21,742 nucleotides of DNA, from contig CAKPFO010000025.1 in assembly GCA_934153805.1 (NCBI GenBank), positions 1 to 21,742 on the forward strand. The letters run 5' to 3'. The stretch comes from an uncultured Clostridia bacterium (lineage in GTDB: Bacteria > Bacillota > Clostridia > TANB77 > CAG-508). The notes beneath the pieces were generated by a model that was given only the letters and a program-made list of their open reading frames with translations, did no database searches and was not told the origin of the DNA. Below, in pieces: positions 7,186 to 14,947 of the stretch. The translations under genes were made by a program, and so were the position numbers. Positions within the stretch are counted from its first letter, which is position 1, and each line of letters starts with the position of its first letter.

Positions 7186-8712
7186 TTATTCTTCTGGAAA
7201 ATCACTTGGTAGTTCAAAATAAAATTCAACTCCATCTTCCTTATTTTCTACACCAAATCTCTCGTTGTAATTGTTCATAATAGCTTTTACTAGAGCTAAT
7301 CCTATTCCTGTTCCACCATCATCTCTGTTTCTAGATTCATCAACCTTATAAAATCTTTTCCAAATTCTATCTATGTCTTCATTTTTTATTGTATTACCTG
7401 TATTAAATACGCTTGTTCTTACTTTTCCTTCGCTGTCTTTAGATATATTTATAATAATCTGCTTTTTTCCATTTACTTCTTCTGCATGTTTTATTGCATT
7501 AGTAAAATAATTAGTAACAACTTGGTCTATATAAAATTCGTCTGCATATACTTCTACTGATTCTGTTTGATTTAATACCACTATTATATTTTTTTCTTCT
7601 AGCATTACTTTGCATCTTCTAATTACTTCATTTACTAATTCTACTATATTAAACTTAACATTAGCAAATTCTCTTTTTCCATATTCTAGTTTCATTAGTT
7701 CCAAAAGTTGTTTTACCAAAGTATCCATTTTTCCTGCTTCATCTATTATTACCTCTGCATAAAACTTTCTAGATTCTTGATCTGTGTTTACATTTTCTGC
7801 CAAACCTTCTGCATATCCTTGTATTAATGCTATTGGTGTTTTTAGTTCATGTGATACATCAGAGATAAATTGTTTTCTCATTTCGTCTATTTTAGATTTT
7901 TCTTCTATATCCTTTTCTAGCTCTATGTTGTTTTCCCTTAGTTGTTTTATAGTTGTTTCAAGTTTTCTTGACATTATATTTATACTCTTACCTAAATTAT
8001 TTATTTCGTCGTTTGTATCTTTTTCTATGTATTTTTTACTAAAATCCAATTTCGCCATACTAGTTGCAATTTCGTTTAATTCTGTAATTGGATCTGTGAA
8101 TTTTCTAGACAATATAGATGCTAATATTCCTGCAATTAATACAGAAATTCCTCCTACTAATATTAATAGATTGTTAGAAATTCTAACACTTTCTTGTATT
8201 GATGAAATTGGTATTCTTATAAATATAGTATTTCCGTTATTAGCTTCACCAGAAAGGAATATGTAATTTAGATTATTAGTTAAATCAACTACTTTCCTTA
8301 TTGTTACTTTATCTTTTTTGTATATAAGGACATTCTTTACATCACTATTAGTATTAATTCGTTTATTACTTATTATCATTTCATTTATTTTATCTACCGC
8401 AGCAGTTAAGTTTTTTTCAGAACTGTATAATGTTAAGTTTTCATTGCTTTTTATTAAAATGTCAAAATCATTTTTAGTTGCAATAGTATTTAGTTGTTCT
8501 TCTAAAGTTGTTTCATCACTACTAGTACTATAGTACTCGTTAATTTTCCCATATACTTTTTTTACGTCCTCTACTTTAGAATATAAATAAAAACTTTCCA
8601 AAACTACATTATTTATAGTAATTAAAAACAAAACTATCATAATTATAATTATACAAAGTGAAAAAAATAACTTTATACGAATAGATTTAAACATATCTCT
8701 AATTTTGCTCAT
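7186..8712 (-). CDS. Membrane sensor histidine kinase (HAMP, HisKA, HATPase_c)
   Basis: Sensor partner of the adjacent response regulator. The 508-residue protein has a first membrane helix at about 13-33, an extracytoplasmic sensor region to about 178 with no recognised fold, a second helix at about 181-203, a HAMP linker to about 255, and a dimerisation/phosphoacceptor helix with H288 in SDVSHELKTP. The ATP-binding domain shows its N box (FTNAIKHA), a G1-like box, an F box (RIWKRFYKVD) and a GGTGIGLALVK G2 box. All catalytic motifs are intact. The ATG lies 23 nt after the regulator stop codon with a GAGG Shine-Dalgarno. Architecture is WalK/PhoR/ResE-like, but no PAS domain is apparent, which argues against a simple WalK orthologue. 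The signal sensed is unknown. Confidence 0.93.
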   Translation of the reverse strand: MSKIRDMFKSIRIKLFFSLCIIIIMIVLFLITINNVVLESFYLYSKVEDVKKVYGKINEYYSTSSDETTLEEQLNTIATKNDFDILIKSNENLTLYSSEKNLTAAVDKINEMIISNKRINTNSDVKNVLIYKKDKVTIRKVVDLTNNLNYIFLSGEANNGNTIFIRIPISSIQESVRISNNLLILVGGISVLIAGILASILSRKFTDPITELNEIATSMAKLDFSKKYIEKDTNDEINNLGKSINIMSRKLETTIKQLRENNIELEKDIEEKSKIDEMRKQFISDVSHELKTPIALIQGYAEGLAENVNTDQESRKFYAEVIIDEAGKMDTLVKQLLELMKLEYGKREFANVKFNIVELVNEVIRRCKVMLEEKNIIVVLNQTESVEVYADEFYIDQVVTNYFTNAIKHAEEVNGKKQIIINISKDSEGKVRTSVFNTGNTIKNEDIDRIWKRFYKVDESRNRDDGGTGIGLALVKAIMNNYNERFGVENKEDGVEFYFELPSDFPEE

Positions 8713-8735
8713 TTATTACCTCTTTTTTAGAAACT

Positions 8736-9413
8736 TTATTTTACTTCAAATTTATAGCCTACACCTCTCATAGTTTCTATATATTTACCTTTTTTACCAA
8801 GTTTGTGTCTTACTTTTTTTATGTGGCTATCTATTGTTCTAGAGTCCCCATAATAGTCATAGTTCCAAACATTATTCAATATTTTCTCTCTAGATAATGC
8901 TATTCCACTATTGTCTATTAAATATTTTAGTAGCTCGTACTCTCTTAAACTTAGCTCTATTTCTTTACCATCTACTTTTACGGTTCTTCCATCTGTGTCT
9001 ATTGTTATTCCACCATAGTCTTTAACATTATTTTCGTTTACTCTTGTTCTGTTTAGTATAGCTTCTACTCTAGCCACCAAAATTTTAGGGCTAAATGGTT
9101 TTGATATATATTCATCCACCCCTAGTTCAAATCCAAATAATTCATCTTGTTCTTCTCCTCTTGCAGTAAGCATTATTATTGGTATTTTAGATGTTTGTCT
9201 TATTTGTCTTAATACAGACCAACCATCTAATTTTGGCATCATTACATCTAATAATATTAAACTTAATTTGTTTTGGTTTTCTTCAAATACTCTTAATGCT
9301 TCTTCCCCGTCTGCCGCTTCTAACACGTTAAAGCTTTTTTGCATTAAAAAGTCTTTTACTAATTTTCTCATTCTTGATTCATCATCTACAACTAATACAG
9401 TTACGTCGCTCAT
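8736..9413 (-). CDS. OmpR/PhoB-family response regulator
   Basis: A DNA-binding regulator phosphorylated by the kinase encoded immediately downstream. Over 225 residues it has a receiver domain at 1-120 with acidic pair D10/D11, phosphoacceptor D56 (LLLDVMMP), T83 and K105 (SKPF), then a winged-helix output domain at about 130-225 (LSLREYELLKYL, SRTIDSHIKKVRHKLG, TMRGVGYKFE). The start is the ATG at 9413: GAAAGGA lies 12 nt upstream, while an in-frame TTG (9434) and ATG (9425) overlap or abut that Shine-Dalgarno. Two TATAAT-like boxes on the minus strand at 9436-9441 and 9461-9466 could serve as -10 elements, but neither has a good -35, which may suggest activator dependence. Regulators of this family bind direct repeats spaced 11 bp, and such an array occurs at 14695-14733. 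Confidence 0.93.
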   Translation of the reverse strand: MSDVTVLVVDDESRMRKLVKDFLMQKSFNVLEAADGEEALRVFEENQNKLSLILLDVMMPKLDGWSVLRQIRQTSKIPIIMLTARGEEQDELFGFELGVDEYISKPFSPKILVARVEAILNRTRVNENNVKDYGGITIDTDGRTVKVDGKEIELSLREYELLKYLIDNSGIALSREKILNNVWNYDYYGDSRTIDSHIKKVRHKLGKKGKYIETMRGVGYKFEVK

Positions 9414-9507
9414 AGCAAATCTCATTCCTTTCAAAATTATAGCTATTTTATTTAATAAATATTATAACCATATTTTATGTCTATTTTGTGAATTTCTTGT
9501 ATTTTGT

Positions 9508-9539
9508 TACACCACATAATAAAAATATTATGTGGTGTA
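9508..9539. terminator. 13-bp stem hairpin after the metG operon
   Basis: Inverted repeat TACACCACATAAT (9508-9520) / ATTATGTGGTGTA (9527-9539) with a 6-nt loop, starting 14 bp past the small-gene stop codon. It probably ends the metG operon, but the U-tract (CTTTTTTG) is on the plus-strand side; the minus-strand product continues into ACAAAATACAAG. Confidence 0.55.
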
Positions 9540-9553
9540 CTTTTTTGTATATA

Positions 9554-9730
9554 TTATTGCCATTTTCGAAGTCTAGTTCTAAAGTCTTCATTGTATACTG
9601 TAGTATTTACTTGTGGCTTCTCATTAATATAGTTTTGGCTATATGCTTGATTTTCTATATTTTCTAATTTATCTTGCATAAATGTATTACCTAATCTTAT
9701 GCAATATTCTATATGTTTTCTATCCGCCAT
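9554..9730 (-). CDS. 58-residue small protein of unknown function
   Basis: A short gene starting 18 nt after the metG stop codon. The ATG at 9730 is preceded by an unusually strong Shine-Dalgarno (AAGGGGGAAG), and a hairpin follows the stop codon, which supports real translation as the last gene of the metG operon. The product begins MADRKHIEYCIRLG and ends RTRLRKWQ. It is hydrophilic, with no membrane segment, one cysteine (C10) and a basic C-terminus; the first half looks helical. I do not recognise a family. Confidence 0.6.
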   Translation of the reverse strand: MADRKHIEYCIRLGNTFMQDKLENIENQAYSQNYINEKPQVNTTVYNEDFRTRLRKWQ

Positions 9731-9748
9731 CTAGACTTCCCCCTTATA

Positions 9749-11338
9749 TTATCCATTCATTGCTTCTTTTATATAGTTTGTTTCCTCTTCTATGTCTAAT
9801 CTCATAAATAGAGGTTCTCCTTTTTCTATCACTTTTGTCTCTTTATCTATTTTTCCATAAGAACTTATTGAATCCCAGCCTTTTAAGCTTTCATCATTTA
9901 TTCCTAATTGCTCAAACATTTTATTTGCAGTTTCTTTCATAAATGGTTGTAATAAAACTGCTACTATTCTTAAATTCTCTGCTAAATGATACATTACTGA
10001 TTTTAATTTTTCTTTATCATTTTCATCTTCAGATTTAGCAAGTGCCCAAGGCATTGTTTCATCTATATATTTGTTGCTTCTTGATATTATTGACCATAAC
10101 TCTGTAAGGGAATTACTTATATGAATTGAATCAATATTTTCTTCTACTGAATGTACTTTTGAAATTACAAACTCTTCTAGTTCTGCATCTTGTTCATTTT
10201 TATGTCCAACATTTTGAGGTATTACTCCTCCATAACATTTGTTCATCATACCTATTGTTCTGTTTAATAGATTTCCTAAGTCATTACATAACTCTGTATT
10301 GTATCTTTCAATAAATCCTTCTGGAGAGAATATTCCATCTTGTCCATACTGTAATTCTTTTAATAAAAAGTATTTTGTTGCATCTAATCCATATCTATTT
10401 ATTAAAGTTTCTGGATATACAACATTTCCTTTAGATTTTGACATTTTGCCATCTTTCATCATTATCCAACCATGTGCATATAGTTTTTTAGGTAATGGTA
10501 AATCTAATGCCATTAAGAATATTGGCCAATATATACCATGGAAACGGATAATGTCTTTTCCTACTATTTGAAGGTCTGCTGGCCAGTACTTTTTAAATTT
10601 GCTGTCATCTTCTGAACCATATCCTAATGCTGTTATGTAGTTTGTTAACGCATCTAACCATACATATATTACATGTTTAGGATTTTTTCTTACTTTTACC
10701 CCCCAATCAAAACTTGTACGAGAAACACATAAATCTTCTAATCCTGGCTTTATAAAATTGTTAAATAATTCATTTTTTCTAGATTCTGGAGCTATAAAAT
10801 CTGGATTTTGTTCATAAAATTCTTCAAGTCTTTTTTGATATTTTTTCATATTAAAGAAATATGATTCTTCTTTCATTTTCTTTACTTCTCTACCACAGTC
10901 TGGGCACTTACCATCTACTAATTGAGTTTGTGTAAAGAATGTTTCGCAAGGTACACAGTACCAACCTTCATACTCTCCTAAATATATATCTCCTTGTTCC
11001 ATTAATCTATCAAATATATCTTCTACTACTTTTGTATGTCTTGGCTCTGTAGTACGAATAAAGTCATCGTAATTTATATCCATCTTTTTCCACAAATCTT
11101 TAGCTATTTGTGCAATTTGATCTACATGCTCTTGTGGTGTTTTATTTTCTTTTGCTGCCACATCTTGTATTTTTTGTCCATGCTCATCCATACCTGTAAG
11201 CATATAGCTATCATAACCTCTTAGTTGTTTATATCTTTTTATTGTATCTGCTAATACTGTCGTGTATGCTGTTCCAATATGAAATTTACCACTTGGATAA
11301 TATATTGGCGTTGTTACATAAAATGTTTTGTTTTCCAT
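9749..11338 (-). CDS. metG: Methionine--tRNA ligase
   Basis: Charges tRNA-Met with methionine in the cytoplasm. The 529-residue class I synthetase shows the HIGH signature as HIGT (20-23), a zinc knuckle with C128, C131, C145 and C148 (CVPC...CPDC), the KMSKS loop at 298-302, and an anticodon-binding helical domain (LGNLLNRTIGM, NKYIDETMPW). It lacks the C-terminal EMAP/Trbp-like tRNA-binding domain that takes many Bacillota MetG proteins to about 650 residues; truncated forms of this length are known in the family. The ATG at 11338 is chosen because GGGGA lies 9 nt upstream; an in-frame TTG at 11347 falls between the two. It is the middle gene of an operon with an acidic protein upstream and a small gene downstream. 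There is no T-box leader: the operon promoter lies only about 25 bp before the first gene. Confidence 0.96.
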   Translation of the reverse strand: MENKTFYVTTPIYYPSGKFHIGTAYTTVLADTIKRYKQLRGYDSYMLTGMDEHGQKIQDVAAKENKTPQEHVDQIAQIAKDLWKKMDINYDDFIRTTEPRHTKVVEDIFDRLMEQGDIYLGEYEGWYCVPCETFFTQTQLVDGKCPDCGREVKKMKEESYFFNMKKYQKRLEEFYEQNPDFIAPESRKNELFNNFIKPGLEDLCVSRTSFDWGVKVRKNPKHVIYVWLDALTNYITALGYGSEDDSKFKKYWPADLQIVGKDIIRFHGIYWPIFLMALDLPLPKKLYAHGWIMMKDGKMSKSKGNVVYPETLINRYGLDATKYFLLKELQYGQDGIFSPEGFIERYNTELCNDLGNLLNRTIGMMNKCYGGVIPQNVGHKNEQDAELEEFVISKVHSVEENIDSIHISNSLTELWSIISRSNKYIDETMPWALAKSEDENDKEKLKSVMYHLAENLRIVAVLLQPFMKETANKMFEQLGINDESLKGWDSISSYGKIDKETKVIEKGEPLFMRLDIEEETNYIKEAMNG

Positions 11339-11356
11339 TAAAATCAATCCCCTTTT

Positions 11357-12064
11357 CTATTTGCTTTTTTCTTCCATTTGTTGTTTGTATTTAATTTGCT
11401 GTCTTAAATTTTTATATAAAAATTCATAAATACCCATTGAATCCATTTCTACATATGTTTTCTCATCATTTTTTGGTTTCTCTCGTACATAAATTTCATA
11501 AATATTTAAAATAGTATCTATAGGAATTTCAAGTGCATCTTTAAATATTACATCATTTTCTTCAAAGTCAAAATTTTTCTTTTTTATGTCCGAACTTAAA
11601 CTTAGAGCATAAAATTCTCCTTTATATTTATATAAATTCATATTTTCGACTTTTTTTTCATCTTCATTTTCCAAATTTTGCTCTCCGTAATCTAAATCTT
11701 CATCTTCTTCATCCTCAATTGTTTCTATGTTCTCTTTATTCATAAGCCACAATCTATAGTTTTCTATTCCTAATGAATCTAATATTTTTTCACATGCCAA
11801 CATAGTTGTGTAATTATCCATTTTTAAAGTTTTTGTCATGTTCTCTATTTTCTTACAATCATATTCATATGCAGAAGTTTTGTCTTCTATTATATGTTCC
11901 TCTTTATCATATTCACATTTTTCTTCTAACTCTCTTAATTTTTCTTTCATTAATTCATGTTTTCTTTTTTCCATTTCTTCTGTTACATTTTCCATTTTAT
12001 CGTCTGATTTATTTGGTTTTAAACTCATTTTAAAAAATTCTCTTCTTGGTTCATATTCAAACAT
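11357..12064 (-). CDS. Acidic protein of unknown function, first gene of the metG operon
   Basis: A 235-residue soluble protein that I cannot assign. The N-terminal third is dense in K and E and probably a coiled coil (about residues 20-75). Residues about 78-110 (DNYTTMLACEKILDSLGIENYRLWLMNK) look like a helical unit, then comes an acidic low-complexity stretch (ETIEDEEDEDLDYGEQ), followed by a more ordered C-terminal half with LYKYKGEFYALSLSSD and IPIDTILNIYEIYVREK. No signal peptide or membrane segment. It has its own strong promoter 26 bp upstream and GTGAGGCG as Shine-Dalgarno, and metG starts 18 nt after its stop codon, so it is co-expressed with metG. A role linked to translation is only suggested by position. 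Confidence 0.7.
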   Translation of the reverse strand: MFEYEPRREFFKMSLKPNKSDDKMENVTEEMEKRKHELMKEKLRELEEKCEYDKEEHIIEDKTSAYEYDCKKIENMTKTLKMDNYTTMLACEKILDSLGIENYRLWLMNKENIETIEDEEDEDLDYGEQNLENEDEKKVENMNLYKYKGEFYALSLSSDIKKKNFDFEENDVIFKDALEIPIDTILNIYEIYVREKPKNDEKTYVEMDSMGIYEFLYKNLRQQIKYKQQMEEKSK

Positions 12065-12089
12065 ATTTTTCGCCTCACTTTACATATTT

Positions 12090-12118
12090 ATTTTATCTTC
12101 ATAAGGCGTTAATGTCAA
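12090..12118 (-). promoter_or_regulatory. Consensus sigma-A promoter of the metG operon
   Basis: Minus strand: -35 TTGACA (12113-12118), 17-bp spacer, -10 TAAAAT (12090-12095). The start point near 12083 gives a leader of under 20 nt, which leaves no room for a T-box or other riboswitch. Confidence 0.75.
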
Positions 12119-12222
12119 CATTTTTTGGAAATTTATTTTTTATAATAATTTAGCGTCCATGTTTTAAAATTCTGTCTATTTTTATAAATTAAAAATTTGA
12201 GTCAATATATAATTTGCTTATA

Positions 12223-13368
12223 TTATAATTTTATAATTTTTTCCCAAGATAAATTTTCTTTTCCAAAATGACCATAATTAGTTGTACTTTTGTATATTGG
12301 CTTTTGTAAATCTAAGTAATTTATTATTCCTCTTGGTGTCAAATCAAATTTATTTAATACTTTGTTTATAAGTTGCTCTATACTAATTGTTTCTGTTCCA
12401 AAAGTATCTATATATACCGAAACCGGTTTTGCCACGCCTATTGCATATGATATTTGAATTTCACATTTCTTAGCCAAATTATTAGCCACAATATTTTTGG
12501 CTATATGTCTTGCCATATAACTTGCTGACCTATCTACTTTTGTAGCGTCCTTTCCAGAAAAAGCTCCTCCACCATTTCGTGCATATCCACCATAAGTATC
12601 TACTATTATTTTTCTTCCTGTAAGACCAGTATCAGATTTAGGACCTCCTATTACAAATCTTCCTGTTGGGTTTATATAATATTTAGTACTTTCGTCTAGC
12701 ATATTACTTGGTATTACATATTTAATTACTTTTTCTTGTATATCTCTTCTTAAAGTTTCAATGTCAATTTCTTCGTTGTGTTGTGTAGAGACCACTACAG
12801 TATCTACCCTTGTTGGCATATTATTTTCATATTCCACTGTTACTTGTGCTTTTCCATCTGGTCTTAAATAATTTATTATACCTTGTTTTCTAACTTCAGT
12901 TAATCTTTTTGTTAATCTATGTGCTAAATATATTGGCATTGGCATAAAATTATTTGTTTCATCACAAGCATAGCCAAACACCATTCCTTGGTCACCAGCT
13001 CCCTCCGAAATTATTCCCTCTTTTTGTTTTTCTTCTAAAGATTTATCAACTCCCATTGCAATATCTTTAGACTGTTTTGATATATTTAAGTGTACTTTAC
13101 ATGTTCTATAGTCTATATCTAATTCTTCATTATCATACCCTATTTCTTTTATAACATCTCTTACTATTTTTTCTATATTTATATCTTTTGCATTAGATGT
13201 AATTTCACCTGCTACTATTATTTCATTTTTACCAGCTAGAACCTCACATGCTACTCTAGAAAGCCTATCTTTTTCTAAATATGCATCTAGTACACTGTCT
13301 GCTATATAGTCGCATAGTTTATCTGGGTGACCCTCTGTTACACTTTCCGAGGTAAATAGTTTTTTCAT
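12223..13368 (-). CDS. metK: S-adenosylmethionine synthase
   Basis: Makes SAM from methionine and ATP, releasing phosphate and pyrophosphate; cytoplasmic homotetramer. The 381 residues cover the whole enzyme: N-terminal SESVTEGHPDKLCD (ATP and metal site), the GAGDQG motif (about 119-124) with MVFGYACDET, the GGPKSDTGLTGRKI segment and the glycine-rich GGGAFSGKD phosphate loop. All family motifs are intact. The ATG follows AAGGA at acceptable spacing. A terminator at 13444-13481 separates it from the pilin-like gene upstream. I found neither a good sigma-A promoter nor a SAM riboswitch in the 75 bp between that terminator and the start codon, so its control is unclear. No convincing terminator follows it. 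Confidence 0.97.
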   Translation of the reverse strand: MKKLFTSESVTEGHPDKLCDYIADSVLDAYLEKDRLSRVACEVLAGKNEIIVAGEITSNAKDINIEKIVRDVIKEIGYDNEELDIDYRTCKVHLNISKQSKDIAMGVDKSLEEKQKEGIISEGAGDQGMVFGYACDETNNFMPMPIYLAHRLTKRLTEVRKQGIINYLRPDGKAQVTVEYENNMPTRVDTVVVSTQHNEEIDIETLRRDIQEKVIKYVIPSNMLDESTKYYINPTGRFVIGGPKSDTGLTGRKIIVDTYGGYARNGGGAFSGKDATKVDRSASYMARHIAKNIVANNLAKKCEIQISYAIGVAKPVSVYIDTFGTETISIEQLINKVLNKFDLTPRGIINYLDLQKPIYKSTTNYGHFGKENLSWEKIIKL

Positions 13369-13443
13369 CTATATCACATTCCTTCTTTAAATCATATTTT
13401 TTTCTTTGATATATTTTTCTCTCTTTTTGCTTTTGTAATACAT

Positions 13444-13481
13444 AAAAAATACGAAATTATTTTTCTAATTCCGTATTTTTT
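13444..13481 (-). terminator. Terminator between the pilin-like gene and metK
   Basis: Stem AAAAAATACG (13444-13453) / CGTATTTTTT (13472-13481) continues inward with AATTA/TAATT after one mismatch. T-runs flank it on both strands, so it can stop transcription in either direction. A second minor hairpin (TAGAGA/TCTCTA, 13504-13518) lies between it and the pilin-like stop codon. Confidence 0.75.
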
Positions 13482-13543
13482 ATATAATATTGGATATTTA
13501 TTTTAGAGAACATCTCTACTTTTTCGCTATTCTAATATTTTTA

Positions 13544-14488
13544 CTATTCAACTGTTATAGAATAATATATTCCTCTATTAGCTGCATAACCTCCATCATT
13601 TTTATTTTTTGGTAAATATAATATTCCGCCTTCATCAATAGAATACAATTCTACTGAATCCTTATTAAAATCTACCTCATTTATTCCATATGCATTAAGT
13701 CTATTTAAGGTAATTTTTGAATATTTTATAGCATTAACTAGTGGAATGAATATAACATAACCTGCGTTTTCAATATAGTTTCCTGATGTTGTGTAACCTT
13801 GAATACGAGTTGGTGTTAATTTTGTAATATTTGTATTTATAGAAGTAATCTGTTGTTCTATTGTTTTTACTCTATTCTCTACTTGCTCTACTTTACTAGT
13901 TAAGTTATCATTTTCTTTTTGTAACTCTGCTTTTTCATTTTCTACAGTTGTTATTTTTTCATTTAATTCTGCTATCTTTTTATCCTTTTCATCTCCAGTT
14001 TGTGATGTTGAATCTAGTTGTTCTTGTAGTCTTTTTACTTGTCCTTCTAAAAGCTCTATTTTAGCTTTATTTTCTGTATAGCTTCCTGTACTAGTAGTTG
14101 TTCCCTGATATATTTCTAGAAGGCTTATTTCATATCCAGTATCATTTAATACTATTGTATCTTTATCATCTTGTAATACACCATACTTTGATATTATATC
14201 CTCTACTTGTTGTTGCTCCAATTCCTCGTTTCTCTCTATTGCCTCTACTTGTGCATCTAGTATTTCTGTTCCTATCTTTTCCTTTGCTTCTGACGTTATT
14301 TGCAATCGTTTTGCTTCTTTCGCTTTCGTAAATATTCCATTATCTCCTACAGTCATACTTATTGCTATTCCGCCCAAGATTATTAGCACTACTATTGTTA
14401 CTACTAGTGCTACCAATGTTATACCATTTGATCCATTCGCATTTATTTTTACCTTTTTATTTCTTATACTCCCTTTATTAAAAATCAT
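13544..14488 (-). CDS. Pilin-like (prepilin-type N-terminus) protein with a coiled-coil stalk
   Basis: A 314-residue secreted protein. A basic leader of 22 residues ending in NG precedes ITLVALVVTIVVLIILGGIA, a type IV prepilin-like helix (residues about 23-45). This matches the GITLxALVxTI leader common in clostridial pilin-like proteins, which lacks the classical Glu5. Then comes TVGDNGIFTKAKEAK, a mixed region to about 135, a long predicted coiled coil (about 140-225, KIELLEGQVKRLQEQLD onward, rich in E, K and Q) and a C-terminal beta-rich domain of about 85 residues ending in GIYYSITVE. The ATG at 14488 has GGAGG 8 nt upstream; an in-frame TTG at 14503 overlaps that site. Cleavage by a prepilin peptidase after G22 is an inference. 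No pilus assembly genes (pilB, pilC, pilD) are nearby, so it may be an orphan surface protein. Confidence 0.75.
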   Translation of the reverse strand: MIFNKGSIRNKKVKINANGSNGITLVALVVTIVVLIILGGIAISMTVGDNGIFTKAKEAKRLQITSEAKEKIGTEILDAQVEAIERNEELEQQQVEDIISKYGVLQDDKDTIVLNDTGYEISLLEIYQGTTTSTGSYTENKAKIELLEGQVKRLQEQLDSTSQTGDEKDKKIAELNEKITTVENEKAELQKENDNLTSKVEQVENRVKTIEQQITSINTNITKLTPTRIQGYTTSGNYIENAGYVIFIPLVNAIKYSKITLNRLNAYGINEVDFNKDSVELYSIDEGGILYLPKNKNDGGYAANRGIYYSITVE

Positions 14489-14529
14489 TCTCAATTCCTC
14501 CAACTTTATTTTTTTACTTTCCTTTTAAC

Positions 14530-14557
14530 ATTATACTTTTAAAATTTAACTTTTCAA
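14530..14557 (-). promoter_or_regulatory. Sigma-A-type promoter of the pilin-like gene
   Basis: Minus strand: -35 TTGAAA (14552-14557), 16-bp spacer, -10 TATAAT (14530-14535), giving a leader of about 35 nt. The hairpin, AT tract and phased repeats farther right all lie upstream of this promoter. Confidence 0.6.
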
Positions 14558-14623
14558 ATTAATTACTTAAATTTATACTTTTATTTTTTAGTTAAAATTA
14601 TCTTATCATTTCTTACTTTTATC

Positions 14624-14671
<48 letters not shown>

Positions 14672-14694
14672 CTCTCCCAACGGTTTGCTGGTTT

Positions 14695-14733
14695 TGTTAC
14701 ATTTTAATTACTTTTCTGTTGCAGTTTTGTTAC
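14695..14733 (+). promoter_or_regulatory. Four hexamers at exact 11-bp spacing, candidate regulator-binding array
   Basis: Hexamers TGTTAC (14695-14700), AATTAC (14706-14711), TGTTGC (14717-14722) and TGTTAC (14728-14733) are separated by 5 bp each, so all lie on one face of the helix. The outer two are part of a perfect direct repeat GTTTTGTTAC. The pattern matches the known WalR box form (TGTWAH-N5-TGTWAH) and resembles PhoP-type repeats. It lies between the divergent pilin-like and XRE genes. The rest of the 458-bp gap is AT-rich; a palindrome TAATATTAATATTA at 14843-14856 precedes the XRE gene. Confidence 0.4.
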
Positions 14734-14947
14734 AAAGTTAAGTAGAGGTGGCTTAATTTACAGCAAAAATAAATTAATTACTATTATTCTCTATTTTTTG
14801 TTTATTTTTTACATTTCGTATATATTTTTCAAATTTTACACATAATATTAATATTAGTGCATTTATATTAACATATGTGTTTCTGTATAATTTACCCATA
14901 TAATGCTATATTTCATTTATTAATATAAATTGAAAGGAATGAATTTT

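Noticed and set aside
7784..8266. Plus-strand open frame of 160 codons inside the histidine kinase gene
   Set aside because: A shadow of the intact kinase: serine- and phenylalanine-rich with no ribosome binding site.
9411..9434. Upstream TTG (9434) or ATG (9425) as the start of the response regulator
   Set aside because: Both overlap or directly abut the GAAAGGA Shine-Dalgarno, while the ATG at 9413 is properly spaced and begins the conserved receiver domain. The same reasoning was applied to metG, hpf, trmB, the XRE gene, the pilin-like gene and others.
12065..12222. T-box leader for the metG operon
   Set aside because: The consensus promoter leaves a leader of under 20 nt, and no T-box sequence (TGGNACCGCG) is present.
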